From assembly GCA_033220425.1 (NCBI GenBank), contig CM065647.1, positions 5,921,805 to 5,985,804 of the forward strand: DNA of 64,000 nt. The letters are read 5' to 3'. The notes below the pieces were generated by a model. That model worked only from the letters and a program-made list of their open reading frames with translations, did not search any database and had not been told where the DNA came from. A program made the position numbers and the translations under genes. Shown here in pieces: positions 10,864 through 21,286 of this stretch (position 1 is its first letter; each line of letters opens with the position of its first letter). This stretch comes from Lepraria neglecta (Eukaryota; Ascomycota; Lecanoromycetes; Lecanorales; Stereocaulaceae).

Positions 10864-11631
10864 ACAGGCGACCTACTCGGAGACTTGAGTACGATAGCTG
10901 GTGAAACTGATCCTGCTGACAAGCCAGACAAACATTCTTCGCAAAATTCCGGTACAAGTGACAACTCATCGCCATCTTCGACCGCTTCTTCATCTACTAT
11001 TTCAAGCTCCTCGTCCTCTAGCTCCTGTACTGGTTGCACAGGATGTTGTCCAACGGACGTTTTTGAGCTCCCGACGACTGGCACGCCAGCTGTCACTCCT
11101 GCACCGACTGACAATAATGCCTTTAAGAAGAGGGCCATGCCAGAACGATTCCATCAGCTGGCGAAACGGAAGCCAGCAAGGCCAATTGAAAGCATCAACA
11201 ATTGTAAGCTAAGGACTCCGGTCGATTGGCCGATTGCTACACCAGAGTATCGCGGAGGTTTTCAATTCTATACTTCAGATACACAAGGGGTACTTGGCAC
11301 ACTCACGATGGTCTCACGGTACTACAGAAGTACTAATTTCGGCGCGCCAGCATGTACACCAACCATTACCCGGCTCAGTGCCAAAGAATGGACCTACGAA
11401 CAAAGTGGCAACGTACCAGGGAATGACCAAATTACCGTTGATCATGCATACGAAAATACTTTCCTAACAGGATTTATGCAGTCTATCATTAACGATGCCA
11501 ATAAGGTATTCTTTAACACCGAAGGTTGTATGGACAATCGTCGGGAGCCAATATTTGGCTCCTTAGCTAGCTTCAGGAATCCCGATTTCATCGCCATGTC
11601 TCAGTGGCTGAACGGAGATGCAAAAGCCTAC

Positions 11632-11714
11632 GTGAGTAGTCATACCCGAACTCATCTTCGGACCGTCCAATCTTATCTATTTTGTTGGTCCAACTATGCT
11701 GACCACCGATCTAG
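11632..11714 (+). other. Intron in the split gene
   Basis: 83 bp, GTGAGT donor, GCTGAC branch-like site 14 bp before the CTAG acceptor. Removing it changes the frame from the one that stops at 11805 to the one that continues to 11923. Confidence 0.8.
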
Positions 11715-11923
11715 GTTCTTGGGCCAACATTTGACCCTCAACTCGGCGGATATCTGCAGCCCAACTCCAAAGTCAAGAAAGGCGACAGATGGGCAAAAGC
11801 GATAGAGAAAATAGACCACAAGATAAGACTCGCGCAAATCCTAGTGGGTGCTGCTCAAATAATTAACGCCGATGACACAATTGCTCGAATGCAGAGAACC
11901 AACAACCGCATTTACGTGGCTTT

Positions 11924-12003
11924 GTAAGTGTTTTCCCACTCGACAGTCCGCTCCTTGGCCAATGCTCACTATGCCGCAGCCAGACTTTTGACGCTTATCT
12001 TAG
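11924..12003 (+). other. Intron in the split gene
   Basis: 80 bp, GTAAGT donor and CTTAG acceptor, with a GCTCAC branch-like site near 11964. It joins the frame ending in a TAA at 11924-11926 to the long frame ending at 12556. Confidence 0.8.
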
Positions 12004-12536
12004 CCAGCACCCTGACCTTCCCGGATCGAGCTTTGGTTGGGCTGCTCGTTACAAATCATATATGGACAATTACATCAGCTACAGGAACGGAGCTACAACA
12101 AGCATACTACCGAGCCTGCTCGTGAACATAGGCGCGGACCTTGGGATTGCCAATATCAATGTCAAAGGCAAAGTGCAGTCTGATTGGGATCAATGGAACA
12201 ACCTGTATAATTCTATCAAGACGTACTATGGCCAAGGTGGCGCCGGCGCCAGTGACTTGGCTTGGTCAATCAATTGGGAATGGAACACTAATAATGTCAA
12301 GCGCGACGAACTTGACAACACCATGGCAAAACGTCAGGCGTATTCGCATCGTACCAGCCCTACAAGTTCGCCATCAGATATCGGCTCAACTTCCATTACC
12401 ACACAGCCTGTCACCATTACCGCTCCTTCAGGCACTACACGCGCCTTCAATGCGTCGCTCGACTGTACTCTAATAAGAAGTAGAGACCCAATGGCCCACC
12501 ATGTGCTAGGCGGTGGCTGTTTGGGAGTCGACTATT

Positions 12537-12802
12537 ATAAAGTAGACTTTAAGTAATACTAAGCGGGTCTAGTATATAATCCGATAATGTATATTTAGTG
12601 TCTAGCCTAAGAGATCTATCGTATATAATCAAGTATAATAGATATAAGAAGTAAGTTAAGCACGATACTCCAAGTGGTGAGTGGTACTCTATATATATAG
12701 GTATAGGAAACCGAATCATATCCGACTCGATCATTCCATGATCCAAATGAACCGAGTCATGCCAAGTCTATAATGGGCGCTACGATGCAAGGGCGCATCC
12801 TC
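12537..12802. repeat. Dispersed repeat, copy 2
   Basis: Longer copy of 3827-4023 in the same orientation. It begins with AAAGTAGACTTTAAGTAATAC and interrupts the 3' end of the split gene. Differences from copy 1 are mostly transitions. Confidence 0.7.
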
Positions 12803-12804
12803 AG

Positions 12805-12966
12805 TTATTGCCTTGGCTCGTAACAAGGCTTCTTTAGTTTGGGCGCTTTATTTGGACGTCTAGAGGCAGGCTTGGGGGCAGGCTTTTTGCGGGCTGTAGG
12901 GGGCTTCGGAGTCACAGAGGGTAGTGCTATAGACGGTAGTATAGGGGGACCACAGCGACGAGTCAT
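12805..12966 (-). CDS. Short Pro/Lys-rich open frame, unrecognised
   Basis: 54 codons from ATG to TAA on the minus strand. The product starts MTRRCGPP and is dominated by Pro, Lys and Arg. No domain is recognisable and there is no supporting context. It could be a fragment of a transposon-encoded basic protein or chance. The rest of 12803-13309 shows only AT-rich sequence, including a short TA tract near 13110-13125. Confidence 0.2.
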   Translation of the reverse strand: MTRRCGPPILPSIALPSVTPKPPTARKKPAPKPASRRPNKAPKLKKPCYEPRQ

Positions 12967-13314
12967 TATAGGGGGGAAGAGCGGTTTCTAGAGGTATAGT
13001 AGAGGTTGATAGCGAGGTTAGACGTCAGCGAGGTGGCAAATAGGGCTACAACCCTAGAGGCGATAGTAACACCACGCTAGAAGCCTTACAAATGCCTGTT
13101 TAGGAAGCTTTATATATATATATTTGGTATAATAATTGATTTATATACAAAAGCCGACTTTATTCAGATTTTAGTCGGTATACGCGCTAATCGATAATCA
13201 AAACCGCGCTACAACAGGTTTTTTGGATCTACGATACTATTAATCTATCTTCACGCCTACGATCTCCCACGAACTCGATAGATCTTTACTTGAATGAATC
13301 AATTCAATTACTAC

Positions 13315-13424
13315 TGTTGGAAATTGCTTAGTTAGCACTATCTTCATTAAAATCTCTGTATGCAAATAGCTTCTTCTTCTTCAATCAACTCAATGAACAA
13401 CACCTTCTGCCCTATAATTCATTA
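13315..13424 (+). repeat. 5' LTR of the Copia element
   Basis: 110 bp, matched by 18370-18479, with differences that are C/T transitions. It is directly followed by the primer-binding site. Confidence 0.93.
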
Positions 13425-13440
13425 GGTTATGAGCCCGGCA
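13425..13440 (+). promoter_or_regulatory. Primer-binding site resembling an internal half of initiator tRNA-Met
   Basis: GGTTATGAGCCCGGC immediately follows the 5' LTR. Its complement GGGCTCATAACC matches the anticodon-loop region of eukaryotic initiator tRNA-Met (CAT anticodon) rather than a tRNA 3' end. That is the half-tRNA priming mode known for Drosophila copia-type elements. Confidence 0.75.
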
Positions 13441-13670
13441 AGCTAAGTAATTGCTTATTGGTTGAATTGATTCAGGAAAGAGGTCCGTAATACCTTACAG
13501 TGATTGCAGACAGAAAACATGTTTTCGTCTCAACACTATAAATAATACAAACCTCAGAACTCTGTTAAAACCGCGCCATCTTCTATAAAAGACACCGAGT
13601 ACTCTACCCTCTACCATATCTATTATCTACGAACGCGTCACCCCCGTATACTTCAAGACTATATACTATT

Positions 13671-14500
13671 ATGTCCGATAATATATCTTCCGGAGGCTAC
13701 GGAGTCTGGAAATTCGACAAGCTTATTGGCACAGATAACTACCGCCTATAGACGAGAAGCATAAAGGGATTGATAAAGTGGGAAGTCTACTGGGAAGTCG
13801 TTAACGGCTTAGAGTTCTGTCTAACGCTATAGACTGAGGAGAAAGACAATACTGGGAAGGTTACGAAAGCGGCCCCTACTATAGTAGAGAAGACTGAATT
13901 GGAACGAATTCATAAGGAATAGAGTGTTAAGAATCGGAAAGCAGCCCAGCTGCTCGTCATATACTGTATAGATAAGCCTGCCTCTATAGTCGAGGATATA
14001 GACGATGCCTTCCTTATTTGGTGCAAGCTTAAAGAAAACCACTAAGACTTAGGCTTCACTGCACGGTATACGGCTTTTCAGAAACTAACAATAATAATGA
14101 TCGGAGACTGCGAAGGCTTAGTAGATAGCTATATATATAGGATCCGCACTAATATAAAGGACCTCAAGAATATGAATACTACCGTCCCTGATTGTATCCT
14201 AATCTTAATACTACTCAATAACCTTGATAAAAAATATACAGACTTTGTCTATCGAATAGTCCTTATAGCTACTAGAGAACCGGACTTTAAAGAAGTCGTC
14301 AAGCTTCTCTATAAGGAAGACCGTCTGGCTAAGCGAGAAGTTATGTCGACGGCTATGGTAGCCGCGTGTGTAAAGGCTTAAAAGAGCTTAAAGTAAACCG
14401 AAATACATGAGGAAGGGGAGTATAAATATTGCCCTAAAGGGAAGAAGAAGAAGATCTACCCGAAAGAGATATATTGGATACTATATCTAGAATTACGCCC
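13671..14500 (+). pseudogene. gag of the Copia element
   Basis: Starts at an ATG (MSDNISSGGYGVWKFDKLIG) 247 bp after the LTR. It continues with the Trp-rich N-terminal pattern typical of Copia gag and a 94-codon open stretch at 14097-14378 (ILILLNNLDKKYTDFV). A zinc knuckle would be expected near 14410-14460 (KYCPKGKKKK), but only one cysteine survives. In-frame TAGs appear from codon 27 on. Capsid protein of the element, now inactive. Confidence 0.75.
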
Positions 14501-17500
14501 TGACTACTATAAAACGAAGAATGAAAAGGCTAATGCCGCTGTAGGAGGTAACTACGACTATAACGATAACGATATAGTGGCTCCTCAGTTCGGCTTATTT
14601 GCCTCTATAGCTATACTAAGTCTACTCGATGAAGACGATATCGAATCTGATACTTTCGAAGAAGAGACTATATTTACTTATATAGTAATATTAGACGAGC
14701 GAAACCTTAGCTTCGATATATATACTCCCTTACTAGAATCTAGTGAAGAAGAGGTACCTAAGGAGTAAGGTTTACTATAGATCCATCTACTAAGACAGTC
14801 TGAGTCCTACCTAGTCAAGTTTCGTAACTAACTGCCCAATTCTTCTAGCGTCTATATAGCCTTAATAATACTACTTATATATAATATTACCGACTAGATT
14901 ATTAACTCTAGATATATTAATCATATATACTACGATCGAGAAAAATTCATTAACTATACGTCTCTCCGTAAGGCTATCCATATTGCTAACAGTACTATAG
15001 TCTATACTTAGGGGAGAGGATCGATTAATATAGAGTTCATTCTACCGAATAATAAGGCTAGAGTTACCCGAATTAATAACGTTCTATATATTCCCTAGCT
15101 ACAATGCGGACTCTTCTCTATATATTAAGCCACTATAAAAGGATATAGTGTTACTTTCTTAGGTTCTAGCTGTAAGATCTCTAAGGCTAATATTCTAGTT
15201 GGTACTGTACTAAAATTAGTAAACTAGTACGTCCTTAACATTAGCTATGCAACGGCAAAGCTTGCTATTGGATTATTATACAATCAAAACGCACTCCGTC
15301 TATAGTATAAGCGTCTTGGACACCTTAATAAGTCTAACCTCAAGTAACTACCATCGATAGTAAAAGGGATTGACCTATCTATAAAGCCTTCGATGTCTAC
15401 TATTTGTTCTAGGTATACTAAGGGCAAATTTATAAAGAAGATATCTCGGAAGCTATATATAAAGGTCACTACTAAGCTAGAGAGAGTATACACGGACCTT
15501 AGAGGACTATTCTCAACTCGTTCAGTTACCGGACATACTATATATATACTAATCACCGATGAGGTAACGGGACAGACCTAGATATTTACATTTAAAAAGA
15601 AGAGTCAGGCATTTAGCTACTTTTCTACCTAGAAAATAATTACTAAGTCTTAAAGTAGAAAAAAGCTGAAGGCTATTCGCTTAGATAACGAAAAGGAGTA
15701 TTTTAATTAGTAATTCAAAGAACTGTTCGAAAAGGATGGTATCTAATAGGAGCTCTCTATTCCTTACGCCCCTGAGTAGAATAGATTAGTAGAAGTATAG
15801 AACCGCACTGTTATTAGGGGTGTCCGCTTAATGTTAGCTGATATAGGCCTCCCTATAGGACTCTAGAGCGAACTCCTATATACAAAGGTCTATTTGAAGA
15901 ACCTTAGCCCTACCTTACGACTTAATAGGATAACTCTATATCAGGTATAGTTTGATAGAGTTCCAAATATATTCTATCTGAGGATTATTGGCTATACCGT
16001 ATAGGTTCATATCCTAAAGGAGAAGCGGAAGAAGCTCGATAATAGGAGTAAGAAGTGTTTCCTTGTTGGCTATAAGAGCTCTAATTAATTCCGCCTATAG
16101 GATCCTAGTACTAGTAGTATCCTCCGCGCTAAGGATGTCCGATTCGATGAAATAAAGATACTTGCTAAGGATATATCCGACTACTCTATAGATAATATCA
16201 GCGATAGTACTAATAACGTAGATGATGGGGCTGATGTTGCGATTTATCTACTTCTACTAGATAGTACTACCGACGACCCAAATTCGGAAGAAGCTACAGA
16301 ATCAGGGCTACCTAAGCAGACCTCAAATGAAACTGAGACCCCAGAGGAGTAGGATCTAGAAGAGGTACTTCCTGATAAGCCAGAGACTTACCTAGATCCA
16401 AGTACCGATTCTACTTATCGCTCGTAAGAGATTCGTAAATCTACCCGATAAAAGGAGATTTCTTAAAAGTAAGCTCAAAATAAGAGATAGAAGAACCCCA
16501 AGGACTAGGTAAAGGGAGTAGTCTCTACAGCCGATCAAATTATCAAATCAGAAGAACTATACTATCGCTTAGCCACTGTGGATCTAGAATCCCGTTACTA
16601 CTATAATTTCGATCCCGATTTTGATCTGGATGCAGCAGCAGAAATAATCAGTCAGACCAAGGTATACAAAGTAATAATTCAAGATACCTTAGATAACTAT
16701 AGGATAGAGCCAAGTATATAGGAAAAGGTAATAAGTTCACTATTCTTAAAGTAATAGAAGGCTGTAGCCGATAAAGAGATAAGTGTATTCGAAAAGATGA
16801 ATATATGGGATCTATATCTAAGACTAGATGATTAACTAGTCCTAAAAGGTAAATAGGTTTTCAAGCTGAAGAAGAAGGCTAATAGAACGGTCTTATTTAA
16901 AGCTTAATAGGTTATCCGAGGCTTTGAACAGTAACAAGGAATAAATTTTGACCAGACCTTTGCCTTAGTAGTGAAACCTATATCATTCAAAATTCTGTAT
17001 ATACTTATAGCTCGAAACGATTTGGACGCTGAATAAATGGATATTGTTATAGCCTTTCTGAACTCTATATACAAGGAGATGATCTATATTGAGTAGCCTA
17101 CTGGATATATCAAAGATAAGAGAGTCTACCTTCTGAATCGAGTACTGTATAGACTTAAGCAAGCACCTCGAGAATGGTACTATACTATACGGGCTTTCCT
17201 AGAGACGTGCGATTTTCATCACCTCCAGGCTAATCATTCGGTTTTTATTAACAAGATCACCAAGCTTATTATTAGTATCTATATGGATAATCTGTAGATC
17301 TTTGGACCAAAAGGATTAACCTAAATATAGACTCTCAAGGACAAGCTTAGTAAGGAATATGAAATAACTGACCTAGGACCTTGCCGTTAATACCTTGGAA
17401 TGGAAATTGAACGAGACCGTAAGGCTAAGACTATCCGAATCTCTTAGAAGGTATATATTAGGAAGGTCCTGACCAAATTCAATATGAGTAACTACTCGGC

Positions 17501-18250
17501 TGTAGATATACTGATGATCTCTACTGCCTAATTAGAACCAGAAGAGATCCTCGTAGTATCACCCAATAAGGTCAAGTACTACCAGTCTCTTATTAGATCC
17601 TTGATATATACTATAATTAAGACTCGTCCAGATATTAGCCTTGCCGTTGGAATTCTTTCTCGATTTACTTATAATCTAAATAAGACGTACTTTACTACAG
17701 CTAAGCGGGTCCTCCGATATCTTAAGGGAATACCGGACCGAAGAATTATCTACGGTGAAGGACAAGGCCTTATTGGATATATAGATACTGACTAGGCTGG
17801 TGACAAAACAACAAGAAGATCTACCGGTGGCTATATATTTACCCTTTATAGGGGTGCTGTCAGCTAGTCCTCCAAGTGTTAACCTACCGTTGTACTATCC
17901 TCCTGCGAGGCCGAATATATAGTACAGACGCAGGCTTCTAAGGAAGCTATTTGGATAACTAGACTGCTTGCAGAGCTAGATCTTGGCCATTAAGCGCCGA
18001 CGATACCGGTCACTATAAAGGTAGATAATCAGGGAGCAATTGCACTCACTAAGGATCTAAAATTCTATACTCGGACCAAGTATATTGATATACAGTGGCA
18101 CTTCGTACACGAGAAGGTTCTTAGCGGTGAAGTGGAATTCAAATATTGCCCTATAGACTAAATGGCTGCTGACGGACTTACCAAACTACTGGATAAAGTT
18201 AAATTTAGCAGGTTCGTGAGGCTAATAGGGATGTCAGAAGATATCAGCTA
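14501..18250 (+). pseudogene. pol of the Copia element (PR, IN, RT, RNase H)
   Basis: The protease region lies near 14890-15100 (WIINSRYINHI, normally D-S-G), then the integrase zinc finger (RLGHLNKSNL, with CSRYTKGKF after it) near 15305-15440 and the core with VYTDLRGLF at about 15490-15515. RT motifs lie around 16900-17400: KAPREW-like QAPREWYY at 17157-17185 and YMDNL at 17280-17295 where Y-x-D-D is expected. RNase H runs 17600-18200, with RPDISLAVGILSRF, STGGYIF, SCEAEYI and MAADGLTKLL. Stops are spread throughout and are mostly TAG/TAA from Gln codons. The polyprotein would process, reverse transcribe and integrate the element. Confidence 0.9.
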
Positions 18251-18369
18251 ATGGGAAAGAGAATTGAAAGGATGATGGACTAGAAGGAAGGATTGCATGC
18301 AAAACACCATGAAATTTCTATTTTTAGACTATTTGGCGACAGCGACAGTGGTATGCACTCATGGGGTTA

Positions 18370-18479
18370 TGTTGGAAATTGCTTAGTCAGCACTGTCTTC
18401 ATTAAAATCTCTGCATGCAAATAGCTTCTTCTTCTTCAATCAACTCAATGAACAATACCTTCTGCCCCATAATTCATTA
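18370..18479 (+). repeat. 3' LTR of the Copia element
   Basis: 110-bp partner of 13315-13424, followed by the ACTAC target duplication. Confidence 0.93.
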
Positions 18480-18870
18480 ACTACTTAAGGATGCAGATTG
18501 GTAGCTTCACGATCTAGCAATGTCGTCAACGTCATGGCGGCAGAAAGCATCCTTCTATCAAATAGCATGAGTTTGTTTCATTTCTTCGTTAATTAGTTTT
18601 AAAAGAAAGACGTCTCCTTGTAAGTTATATCATTAGACTCCATAGAGAAAAGTCGCATATCGAGCACTTAGTCCGATACAGCCTGGCTTAAGGGATACTT
18701 TAGAAGTTCTTTGAATACTAAAAGGAATCCCACCTCCCCAATTTGCATTTAGCGAAGGGTTCGCGGCCGCTCCGAGGCCGCTAGATACCCTTTATATCGG
18801 TTAGTCGAGCGTAGTTATTAGAGGATAGCGTCAACCCTGGTGAGAGTTCACTCACTGGAGCTGTACTCGC

Positions 18871-19024
18871 TCATGGATTAGCGGTGGCTGGCCTGGGAGT
18901 TGGTGTTTCCGGCCATCCTGGAAATGTCGATTTATCAAGATCGTCCTTGGGCTTCCTCAGCCAATCAACGATTGCCTTGGTGTCTGGATCTGGTCTGAAC
19001 CCGTGGGTATCAGCAACATGATCA
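18871..19024 (-). pseudogene. Out-of-frame C-terminal tail of the DUF2235 gene
   Basis: Just after the stop at 19028 the minus strand keeps a coding-like frame reading DHVADTHGFRPDPDTKAIV and ending at a TGA at 18871. A second short frame between them reads LEWESF. From memory, DUF2235 proteins of fungi often end in a tail of this kind. The sequence suggests two small indels, so the present protein ends early. The alternative is that the tail is simply 3' UTR. Confidence 0.4.
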
Positions 19025-19027
19025 CTT

Positions 19028-21286
19028 TTATCCTGAAGCTCTCCCACTCAAGAGCACGTACCCCTCATCGCCAAGCACGCCCTTCCAAACCCCGCTGAGG
19101 GTTGTACTATCTGGTTCCGAGTCGTATAGAGCCAGTAGTATCTTTTCGTGAGGGCCAAGCTTGGACTCTGGCAGCTTGAGGATATCAGCAATCTGCTCCT
19201 CTCGGGCGTAACGGAAGAGGTTCCCTGTCACGGCGGCCTGGCTAGCCACTGCTTTTGTCCACTGGAGGTTTGTGGATACTTCTCTGTAATTCTTGGCTGC
19301 AGGAGCGGTTTTAGAAGGGGTTGCAGAAGCGGATGTTGTGGTTACGGCTTTTGGCTCCTCTGCAGTCGGGGCGATGGCGGCTCCGACTTTGCCATTTTTA
19401 GCGCCAGGAGGGGCCCAGCCCTTAAATCGCATCAGCTATAAAAGGAGCCAGAGACCGAATCGATGGTTGACTTACCTCCAGAGCTTGGGGATTGTAAGTA
19501 TCCATATCGCCTGCAGCAAGTTTGTTACCTTTGCTTTGTCCAAATTTTCGATATCGCACGCTTGGATGCATCCGTTCGTTGGTTTTTACCAATTTCTCGC
19601 CAGTAGGGTTCCCAGAGTCCTTATCTGCTCACACTATGCGTGAGATAGTTCTGCTTGTAGTTTGTAGGCGGAGACTTACCAGTGCGGTGATATTCGTGTG
19701 GTGTACGGTGGTCTTTGGACCTAATCCCCAGAGGATTGATGATGCCTCCAAGATAGACCTTCTCAGTCCGACCTATACAGGGCTTAGAAGTTGTGACGGC
19801 AGGTCCGGAATGAAACCTAAGTAATCATCTTACCTTCCGCCCACTGGCGAGGAAACTTTTTGATGGATTGATTGTACTTTTTATTTCGGTTGTACAGACT
19901 GTATAAATACGTCTGATCGAATTTGACTCCAAGCATTTCGAACTTGGACATCATCCAGGCTTCTCCAAATTAGATAGGTCTTGTAGAAGCTTGCTCGGTT
20001 GCTTACCAAGGGAAAGGTTCGAGGTACTGATGTCGTCCCAACCCCCACCGACTCCAGAATGGTCACCTTTTCAAAGATAGTAAAAGACAGTAATTATGTA
20101 TTGAATAACGGGCACTTACCGGGAAACCAGACTTGCTCAAAATTATCCTACGCAAGTTGTTATTGGCTTTTCCTTATTACGGAGCTCGGGGTCTAACTCA
20201 CGAGGGCAACGTTGTTTGGGTTTTCCCACAAAGTTGGAGTGTAGGGCTGACGGTGTTCATTGAGAGCGATTGCATGAAATGCATTCTCGATGTACGGGCC
20301 AAGAGACGTATCATGGAACGAGTAATCTTTCACACGGCCAAAGGTCCAGTCTTTGATAGCATCGACGGCTTTACCCGCGATGTAATTCGTCGCTCTGAAG
20401 TAGAACGGAATACCCAAGGAACCTGGAAGTCAGCAGTTAGCTTCAAGCATTGCCGACAAGAATCAAGGCGAGGAAAGAAACGTACCGACAGTCTCCCAAA
20501 CACCAAGTGCCTTGATCTTGATCTGCTTAGGTTCGCCGTCCGGGGTCTCTTTGTAATACCTCCTGGTATCCTATACACCACCCGTCAATGCTCAGTCTCC
20601 GAGATATGCAGGTGGTCATATTACCTCGTCATCTACCGTACTTGCCTTCTCGAACTCGTATTCGTCGAAAGCTGTGTAGAATTTTGACATGCCCTTCTTT
20701 GTCATGATGCCAATCTTGCCGATCAAGCCTGCAAGGCTACGAGCCGTGAACGCGCCACGAGAAAACCCGGTGATGTATATCTCATCGCCTACGCCGTAAT
20801 TGTTGGCAAGGAATCCATATGCCTGTCTTAGAATTAAACTCGGACCAAGAGACGTGTGGAAATGTACATTTGCATACCTCTCGAATGTTCTCCCGCATGC
20901 CATATCCAACCCCACCACCAACGAATTGGTCGAGGATATCCCCTGTGCCTATACCTGTTTGGTAATAGACGATCTGCTCCATGGCTGATTCTTGATCTTC
21001 TGACATGATGGCGCGTCCCAGAAAGGTGACATTAGATGGTGTTACTCCCTCATGCGTTGTCTTATCAGCCTGGCCATTGTCGGCAGACTGTACGTGCGAA
21101 GTCTCAGCATGCTGTCTAACTACTTCGCCACGGCGAAATCTTGAAATTTTAAGATTCTCTCACCATCCACGTGCCTGCTTACTATTAGCCAGATTAATCT
21201 TTCTTCAGCGAGAAGAACTTGCCATCAAGGTTTAGAAATATTCTCTTTTTCGATTTCCAATCGGAGACAACATCAAACCTAACCAT
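19028..21286 (-). CDS. DUF2235 alpha/beta-hydrolase-fold protein, 12 exons
   Basis: Exons from 5' to 3' (minus): 21286-21223, 21174-21164, 21111-20878, 20822-20625, 20570-20486, 20422-20202, 20147-20120, 20066-20007, 19959-19834, 19772-19680, 19624-19476 and 19420-19028. The total is 1662 nt, 553 residues. Every join keeps phase. Signatures of the family (also called T6SS phospholipase effector Tle1-like) are LNLDGTW at residues 18-24, ITGFSRGAFTARS with the GxSxG nucleophile elbow in exon 4, EQVWFPGDHSGVGGGW across exons 7-8, and NERMHPSVRYR in exon 11. I chose the ATG at 21286 because it starts the exon that encodes the Asp of the DGTW motif. Intron 1 has a GC donor, and exon 2 is only 11 nt and carries the rest of that motif. 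The gene is free of RIP. The family is a predicted serine hydrolase or lipase; the substrate is unknown. The C-terminus may be shortened by frameshifts. Confidence 0.85.

Larger units (their letters stand above)
10864..12540 (+). pseudogene. Split host gene, 3' part (three exons), secreted-protein-like
   Basis: The open frame continues in phase from 6291. Exon parts are 10864-11631, 11715-11923 and 12004-12540. Intron 11632-11714 starts GTGAGT and has GCTGAC shortly before its CTAG end; intron 11924-12003 starts GTAAGT and ends CTTAG. Both joins keep the frame and read through otherwise fatal stops. The product starts with a Ser-rich tract and a Cys cluster (CTGCTGCCP), then a folded region containing DHAYENTFLTGF and SQWLNGDAKAYV, motifs I associate from memory with secreted fungal proteins of unknown function. 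Coding ends in the dispersed repeat at about 12537, so the natural C-terminus is probably lost. Codon use is normal and RIP is not evident. Confidence 0.65.
13310..18484 (+). mobile_element. Complete Copia (Ty1-type) LTR retrotransposon, RIP-mutated
   Basis: Two 110-bp LTRs (13315-13424 and 18370-18479) flank gag, protease, integrase, RT and RNase H in Copia order. A 5-bp target duplication ACTAC lies at 13310-13314 and 18480-18484. LTRs begin TGTTGGAAATTG. The coding region is full of TAG/TAA codons, while the two LTRs differ at only a few transitions. It sits next to the RIP-free island that begins at about 18485. All domains can be followed, so the element was complete before mutation. Confidence 0.95.

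Noticed and set aside
10885-11805. A self-contained 306-codon gene starting at 10885
   Set aside because: The start is a TTG, the frame is open further upstream to the YR element boundary, and its apparent end lies beyond a good intron; it is the middle of the split gene.
13425-13440. tRNA gene fragment
   Set aside because: The match to initiator tRNA-Met is limited to about 12-15 nt directly after an LTR, so it is a primer-binding site.
19148-19824. Several plus-strand open frames of about 100 codons
   Set aside because: Antisense shadows of DUF2235 exons 10-12.
20133-20687. Plus-strand open frame of 184 codons
   Set aside because: It lies antisense to the well-supported spliced DUF2235 gene and has no domain.
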